Shown here in pieces: positions 58,999 to 64,000 of a DNA stretch of 64,000 bases (position 1 is its first letter; each line of letters opens with the position of its first letter). Both the position numbers and the translations under genes were made by a program. The stretch is from Verticiella alkaliphila (GTDB taxonomy: Bacteria > Pseudomonadota > Gammaproteobacteria > Burkholderiales > Burkholderiaceae_B): contig NZ_JADCNH010000011.1 of assembly GCF_018904615.1 (NCBI RefSeq), forward strand, positions 1-64,000, given 5' to 3'. The notes beneath the pieces were generated by a model that worked only from the letters and a program-made list of their open reading frames with translations, searched no databases and had not been told where the DNA came from.

Positions 58999-61900
58999 CT
59001 AGCCGCGCGCGCGTCCGGCAAAGAGCGCATCGAGCGCATCGATGAGGACGCGCGGCGGCTTCTCCACGTGCAGCCCCTGGCCTGGCGCCAGGGTGCCGCG
59101 CAGGAACACGTACACCGCACCGCCCACGTGCTCGTCGTAGTCGTAGTCGGCGAGCCGGGATTTCAGCAGCCGGTGCAGCGCAAAGGTGTAGAGCACGTAT
59201 TGAAGGTCGTAGCGGGCCTCGAGCACCGCACGCGCCATGGCTTCACGGGCATAGGCCGCGTCGTCCTCGCCCAGCCAGTTCGATTTGTAGTCCGCCACGT
59301 AGTAGCGGCCCTCGTGCGCGAACACCAGGTCGATGAAGCCCTTGAGCATGCCGTTCAACTGTCGTGGCATGAGGGCAGGGCGTGCAGCGCCGCCCAAAGT
59401 GTGCCGCGTGACCAGGCGGTCGATGGCCTCGGCCGGCACCTGAGTCGCCGACAACCAGAATTCCATTTCCGCCACGGTTTCCGTCAGCGCCGACAGCCGC
59501 ACGGGCGCCACGGCAGCTCCGGCATGCGTCGGCAGGGCGAGCGGTGTATCCATGAGCCCCAGCAGCCACGTGGTGAGCGGCTCGACGAAAGCCTCCCAGC
59601 CGCGTAGCTGGCAACGCCGCGCCACCGTGTCGCGCACCCGCTCGGGATGGGCTGCGATGCGCTCGAAGCCTTCGGCAGCCGCCCACTCCAGCAGATCGTG
59701 CAGGAAGGTACCCGCGTGCGCCCCGCGCGGGAACGTATGGAGCACCCCCTGTGACACGGCAGCCCTGGCTGGTGCGTCTTTCTCTGCGTTCTGTGCGTCC
59801 TCGTCCTCGAGCGTGTCGGTGTCGGGGCTTGCGAGCAGTTCACGCAACACGTCTTCGGTCGCGGTCTCGGCCACCTGCGTGCCATCTTCCTCGCGGGAGG
59901 CCAGCGCCGAGTAGCTTGCCACCCACCACGTCTCGCGCACCGATCGCACCGGGCGGCGGGCCGGCCCGCTCGCCTCGGGCGCGGCGGCCGGCAGCAACCG
60001 GGTCGTGTCAGCGGGCGGCAGCGGTGCGATGGCGACACCCGACGCGTCGGCGTAGGCCTCGCGCAGACATTCGCCGAGCGTGCCCGGCGCCGGCATGGCA
60101 TCAATGCCGAGGAGATAGCCCACCGCACTGCGGTGCAGATCCGCAAGCGGCGCCACACCCATCCAGGTGCAGAACTGCGCCCGCGTGAGGGCCACGTAGA
60201 GCTTGCGCACGTCCTCGCCAAGACGCTCGGCATCGGCACGCGCGATCACCTCGTCGCTGGCGGTGAGGGCGAGCCGGGCACGTCCGGTGTCGTCATGCCA
60301 GACCCAGGGCGGATCGTCGCCCGGATCGATGGGCCGGCACGCGGCGGCAAAGGGCAGGAAGACCAACGGGTACTCCAGTCCCTTGGACTTGTGCACCGTC
60401 ACCACTTGCACGATATCGGCGTCACTTTCCAGGCGAATCTGGCGGGCATCGCTGCCGCCGTTACCGCGCTCGGCATCGGCGCGTTGCTCGGCCAGGTGGC
60501 GGATCAGCGCGTGTTCGCCGTCGATGAGCGCGCTCGCCTGCTGAAGCAGCTCGGCCAGGTGCAGAATGTCCGTGAGCACGCGCTCGCCGTTGATGCCCGG
60601 GCGCGCCTCGCCCAGCAGGCGGCCCGGCACGTCGAAGTCATGCAGCAGCCGGCGCAGCATGGGCAGCACGCCCTGGCGGCGCCAGCACTCGCGATAGCCA
60701 CGGAACTGCATCACCCGCGCTTCCCACGCGAGCTCGTCGCGATTGAGGCCATCGAGCACGTCCCAGCCCAGGTCCAGGGTAGCGGTGGCGAGCGCGGCGC
60801 GCAGCCGGCGCGGATCGTCAGGCTCGGCGCACGCGAGCAGCCACAGCTGGATCTCCACGGCTTGCGGGCTCTGCAGCACCGAATCCTTGTCCGAGAGATA
60901 GACGCTGCGCACGGCGCGTGCGGCCAGTGCTTCGCGCACGGCATCGGCTTCCCGGCGGTTGTTGACCAGCACGGCGATGTGGCCGGGTCCCAGTGGTTTC
61001 ACCTTGGTCTCGTCCGGCATGCCGTCGTGCATCGGCGCGATCGTGGCTTTGCCTTGCCGCCCGAGATTGAGCAGGCGCACGATCTCGGCCGCGCTGGCTG
61101 CAGCCATCTGCGCGAGATACGCTGTCTTGGCGAGCGGCTTGCCATCGGCGGGAGCATCGGCCCACCATACGGTGAGTGCAGTGTCGGGCGCAGCGCCGTC
61201 GATGCGCAACACGTGCTTCAGGCGATTGGCCGATTCGGCGGGCAGGAAGGGCACGGGGTTACCCGTGCCGGCGCGAAAGAGGAAGGCGCCGCGACCGGTG
61301 CTGCGCGATTCGGCTGCGTCGAACAGCCGGTTGGCCGCGCCCACCATGTCGGGCGTCGAGCGAAAGTTGCGGCCCAGGGTGTACAGGCGCCCGTCCACGG
61401 CACGGCGCGCGCCCAGATACGTGAAGATATCGGCGCCGCGAAAGGCGTAGATCGCCTGCTTCGGATCACCGATCAGCACCAGCGCCGTGCCGGGGACGGG
61501 ATCGGCCACGCGATACACCGCATCGAAGATGCGGTATTGCACGGGGTCCGTATCCTGGAATTCGTCGATCAGGGCCACCGGAAACTGCCGCCGAATGATG
61601 TCGGCGAGCCGCTCACCGTTGGCACCGTGCAGCGCGTCATGCAATCGGGCGAGAAGATCGTCGAAGCCCATCTGCGCGCGGCGCGCCTGCTCGGCGTCGA
61701 AGCGTTCAGTGATCCAGCACGCGGCGTGACGCAGCACGTCCTGGCGTGCATCCGGCAGGCCGTCCAGCGCCACGGCCAGATCCGCGATGCCTTGCAGGGC
61801 GGGGTGATCCGGCGGCGTGCCGTCCTTCCAGATCTCGGCAAAGCCGGTGGGTGTGAGACGCGCCCAGCCAGTCTTCAAGTCCGGGCGCACGAGTCCCGCG

Positions 61901-62793
61901 TCTTCCACCCAGTCGCGCAAGGTCTGGCACCACGGCTGGTAATAGCGTGCCTGCAGCTTGCGGCCATCCACCTGCTTGGCCGCCACGGCGCCATCGCAGA
62001 GCGTCTGCAGATCCTCGACGAGGTCGCGCCAAGTGGCCTTGAGCGCCGAGAGCACACGCGTGCGTTCGGCCGCGGCTTCGCTGATTGCGAGGGCCGGGGC
62101 CGTCACCGCCGGCAGGTCCGCCACGTGGGCCGCCAGGCGGCGCGCCTCGGCGAGCAGGGCTGCCGGATCTTGCCACCAGCGCCGCACCTCTTCCACCGCG
62201 GCTTCGGGCAGGGCGAGCATGAAGCTGCGCCAATAGTCGCGGGCCACCTCGGCAAGCAGATCCGTGGTGTCTGTCTCGAGCTTCTGGGTGAAGAGACTGT
62301 CGCTGTCGAACGCGTGCTCGCGCAGCATGCGATGGCACCAGCCATGGATCGTGGAGACGGCTGCCTCGTCCATCCATTCGGCGGCAAGCGCGAGCTTGCG
62401 GGCGCAGGCGGCCCACTGGCTGGGCGGATAGCTGTTGCGGATCTGGTGCAGCGGATCGCGAGCGTCGTCCTTGAACTCGGGGAGGTCGGGATCGATGCGA
62501 AACAGTGTGGCAGCCCCGGCAAGATTCTTCCGGATGCGTTCGCGCAACTCCTGTGTCGCGGCCTCCGTGAACGTCACGACCAGGATCTCGGGCGGCGTGA
62601 GCGGGCGCGCGTGCGCGTTCTCACCGCCATGGCCCAGCACCAGCCGCACATACAGCATGGCGATGGTGAACGTCTTTCCGGTACCGGCGCTGGCCTCGAT
62701 GAGCCGGCTGCCGTGTAGCGGAAAATGCGGAATGTCGAGCGGTGCGCCGCCTTCGGTGCGGGGCACGCCATTGCGGTTGGTCGGGGCGCTCAT
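58999..62793 (-). CDS. recB: Exodeoxyribonuclease V beta subunit
   Basis: 3'-5' helicase and nuclease subunit of RecBCD. 1264 residues: Walker A EASAGTGKTF (33-42), the SF1 helicase motifs including LIDEFQDTDPVQYRIFD and VHKSKGLEYPLVFLP, and a C-terminal PD-(D/E)xK nuclease with LVFAHEGRYYVADYKSNWLG. The ATG overlaps the recC stop by four bases. The stop lies only 5 bases from the end of the convergent PAP2 gene. Confidence 0.97.
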   Translation of the reverse strand: MSAPTNRNGVPRTEGGAPLDIPHFPLHGSRLIEASAGTGKTFTIAMLYVRLVLGHGGENAHARPLTPPEILVVTFTEAATQELRERIRKNLAGAATLFRIDPDLPEFKDDARDPLHQIRNSYPPSQWAACARKLALAAEWMDEAAVSTIHGWCHRMLREHAFDSDSLFTQKLETDTTDLLAEVARDYWRSFMLALPEAAVEEVRRWWQDPAALLAEARRLAAHVADLPAVTAPALAISEAAAERTRVLSALKATWRDLVEDLQTLCDGAVAAKQVDGRKLQARYYQPWCQTLRDWVEDAGLVRPDLKTGWARLTPTGFAEIWKDGTPPDHPALQGIADLAVALDGLPDARQDVLRHAACWITERFDAEQARRAQMGFDDLLARLHDALHGANGERLADIIRRQFPVALIDEFQDTDPVQYRIFDAVYRVADPVPGTALVLIGDPKQAIYAFRGADIFTYLGARRAVDGRLYTLGRNFRSTPDMVGAANRLFDAAESRSTGRGAFLFRAGTGNPVPFLPAESANRLKHVLRIDGAAPDTALTVWWADAPADGKPLAKTAYLAQMAAASAAEIVRLLNLGRQGKATIAPMHDGMPDETKVKPLGPGHIAVLVNNRREADAVREALAARAVRSVYLSDKDSVLQSPQAVEIQLWLLACAEPDDPRRLRAALATATLDLGWDVLDGLNRDELAWEARVMQFRGYRECWRRQGVLPMLRRLLHDFDVPGRLLGEARPGINGERVLTDILHLAELLQQASALIDGEHALIRHLAEQRADAERGNGGSDARQIRLESDADIVQVVTVHKSKGLEYPLVFLPFAAACRPIDPGDDPPWVWHDDTGRARLALTASDEVIARADAERLGEDVRKLYVALTRAQFCTWMGVAPLADLHRSAVGYLLGIDAMPAPGTLGECLREAYADASGVAIAPLPPADTTRLLPAAAPEASGPARRPVRSVRETWWVASYSALASREEDGTQVAETATEDVLRELLASPDTDTLEDEDAQNAEKDAPARAAVSQGVLHTFPRGAHAGTFLHDLLEWAAAEGFERIAAHPERVRDTVARRCQLRGWEAFVEPLTTWLLGLMDTPLALPTHAGAAVAPVRLSALTETVAEMEFWLSATQVPAEAIDRLVTRHTLGGAARPALMPRQLNGMLKGFIDLVFAHEGRYYVADYKSNWLGEDDAAYAREAMARAVLEARYDLQYVLYTFALHRLLKSRLADYDYDEHVGGAVYVFLRGTLAPGQGLHVEKPPRVLIDALDALFAGRARG

Positions 62794-64000
62794 GCCTGGC
62801 CCCCCGAACGCCCGCGTCCGGACGCTTTCTCGGCAAACACCGCGAGGTACAGCGGCTTGAGCAGGCGCTGCGCCAGATCGGCGAATTCGCCGGTGCCAAC
62901 GAGCTGTGCGTAATTGGGATAGGCCCGCGCCAGGTAGGCGTCGGTCTGCACCTCGCCGGGTTGGGCGTAGCCGCCTTCGTACTCGGCGCGTGCCTTGTCG
63001 GGATTCTCGCCATGCAGCCAGGCAAAGGCCGTGCGGGTGGCGAGCGGCAGCGGCCGGCGCATGCCCTCGCGCCAGGCGAGCAGCAGGGCGCGCAGGTGCT
63101 GGCGGGCCTCGTCCGGATCGAGCGGCGCGAGTTCGACGTCGCCCACCTTGCTGATGACCACCGTGGTGAGTGCTTCGCCGTGCAGGTGCGCGGCCAGATG
63201 CGTCACCCAGTGGCGCACGACGCGTTCGCGCCGGTACTGGCCGTTCTTCACGAGATCGCTGCTCTCGAGCAGCACGCGCCCGCGAGTACCTTCCGGTGCG
63301 GTGCGCAACAGGGTGAGCCAGTCGGCCAGTGCCACCGGCTCGTCCGGGGCGCGCGTCTCCAGCTGCACGGCCTCGTCCGGCGCCGCCAGCGGCCAGCGGG
63401 CCAGGGCTGCCTGATAACGGGCGAACACGTCGTCCATCGGGGCGGCCAGCTCGCGCGCGGTGGCCGGGCCAAATCCGCCCGGGGGCAGCTCGCCGCGGCG
63501 TGCCATCCGCGCCAGTTGCGCCTCGCGTGCCACCACGAAGTCTTCGCCCTGGGCGAGTGCCTGGGCCTGCGCCTGCAGCAATTCGTCCTGAAGCTGCCAG
63601 CGTTGCAAGCCGTCCAGGGCAAAGGGCTCGTGATCCTCGGCCGCCGGGTCCGGCACCTCGAAGCCCACGGACAGCCGCTGACGAAAGAACGCCTTGACGG
63701 GCTCGCGCAGGAAATCCGCGAGCTCGCGCAGGGTCAGCGGCTCTTCGCGCAGGGCCGGCGCAAGCACCCGGTCAGCGTCGTCGGGCAACAAGCCGGTGTC
63801 TGCGCCGGTGCGTTCGCGCCATTCGCGAGCGTAGGTAAAGAGGCCGGACGAATCGGCATCGTCCGCCGGCACAGGCGGGAAGTAGCTCGTGGCAAAGGGT
63901 TGCAAGGGGTGCGTCACGGTCAGCGCTTCCGACACTTTCTTGGGGGCATCGTGACCGGTCGATGGCCTCAGCGTCCAGCCGGCATCGAGATGATCGCGCA
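62790..64000 (-). CDS. recC: Exodeoxyribonuclease V gamma subunit (N-terminal part outside the window)
   Basis: Chi-recognition subunit of RecBCD. The frame is open to the last base, and the window holds only the C-terminal 400 or so of about 1100 residues (ending EKASGRGRSGGQA). The GTG at 63935 is internal, not a start: the sequence before it (WTLRPSTGHDAPKKVSEAL) continues the protein. Recognisable: LRELADFLREPVKAFFRQRL and the ERVVRHWVTHLAAHL region. Confidence 0.95.
   Translation of the reverse strand, partial: RDHLDAGWTLRPSTGHDAPKKVSEALTVTHPLQPFATSYFPPVPADDADSSGLFTYAREWRERTGADTGLLPDDADRVLAPALREEPLTLRELADFLREPVKAFFRQRLSVGFEVPDPAAEDHEPFALDGLQRWQLQDELLQAQAQALAQGEDFVVAREAQLARMARRGELPPGGFGPATARELAAPMDDVFARYQAALARWPLAAPDEAVQLETRAPDEPVALADWLTLLRTAPEGTRGRVLLESSDLVKNGQYRRERVVRHWVTHLAAHLHGEALTTVVISKVGDVELAPLDPDEARQHLRALLLAWREGMRRPLPLATRTAFAWLHGENPDKARAEYEGGYAQPGEVQTDAYLARAYPNYAQLVGTGEFADLAQRLLKPLYLAVFAEKASGRGRSGGQA

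Noticed and set aside
60133-62718. 861-codon open frame antisense to recB
   Set aside because: High-GC DNA produces long antisense frames; the composition is His/Arg/Gly-biased with no domain, and recB on the other strand is unmistakable.

Overview
The window is a high-GC chromosomal segment from a betaproteobacterium of the order Burkholderiales, most likely family Alcaligenaceae (Bordetella/Achromobacter-like). The evidence is the infB-rbfA-truB-typA order, four orphan Bug/TctC-type solute receptors, the garD/kdgD sugar-acid route, an Lrp-controlled arginine route, and a urtABCDE operon. No phage, transposon, CRISPR array or plasmid gene is visible. No stretch longer than about 260 bases lacks a gene.

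Layout. 1-5787: translation genes infB (5' end missing), rbfA, truB and typA, closed by a strong terminator. 5862-13960: an amino-acid racemase, an Lrp regulator divergent from an ornithine cyclodeaminase/arginase pair, a Bug receptor, a DUF2789 protein, ethanolamine ammonia-lyase eutBC and a DUF817 membrane protein. 13991-19633: urtABCDE on the minus strand behind a good sigma-54 promoter. 19769-24792: two small lipoproteins, dusA, a CBS-domain protein, a YihY-type membrane protein, a DUF2069 protein and an XRE regulator. 24943-25064: tRNA-Ala(CGC) with its terminator. 25113-33875: two exported proteins of unknown function, small DUF proteins, a Bug receptor, a membrane-protein pair with tpm, a PAS-PAS chemoreceptor and a YpfJ-type metalloprotease. 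33954-38852: a hexarate (galactarate) module with a FadR-type regulator, a Bug receptor, kdgD and garD, which share four copies of one operator-like motif. 39006-42892: alcohol dehydrogenase, amidase and an MFS transporter. 42973-50522: a duplicated Lrp-type regulator reading in frame into a YbbA/LolD-type ABC ATPase, then a large FtsX-type permease, an AttH-like lipoprotein, a transglutaminase-like protein and a DUF1176 protein. 50519-53663: a class III aminotransferase, a TetR regulator and a Bug receptor. 53920-64000: an EAL protein and recC-recB-recD on the minus strand, with a PAP2/haloperoxidase-type lipoprotein gene on the plus strand between recB and recD.

How the genes work together. 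Several regions read as small catabolic modules with their own regulator next door: Lrp with ocd/arginase; FadR with hexarate catabolism; the duplicated Lrp with MFS/amidase; TetR with the aminotransferase and a Bug receptor. Urea uptake is predicted to be nitrogen-regulated through sigma-54.

Caution on quality. Four conserved genes (typA, ocd, dusA and the chemoreceptor) carry single-base losses beside short C or G runs, and ocd also has an internal deletion of about 50 codons. All of the single-base events look like one missing G or C. Sequencing or assembly error is therefore a serious alternative to real gene decay, and the apparent regulator-ATPase fusion at 42973-44679 must be judged in that light.
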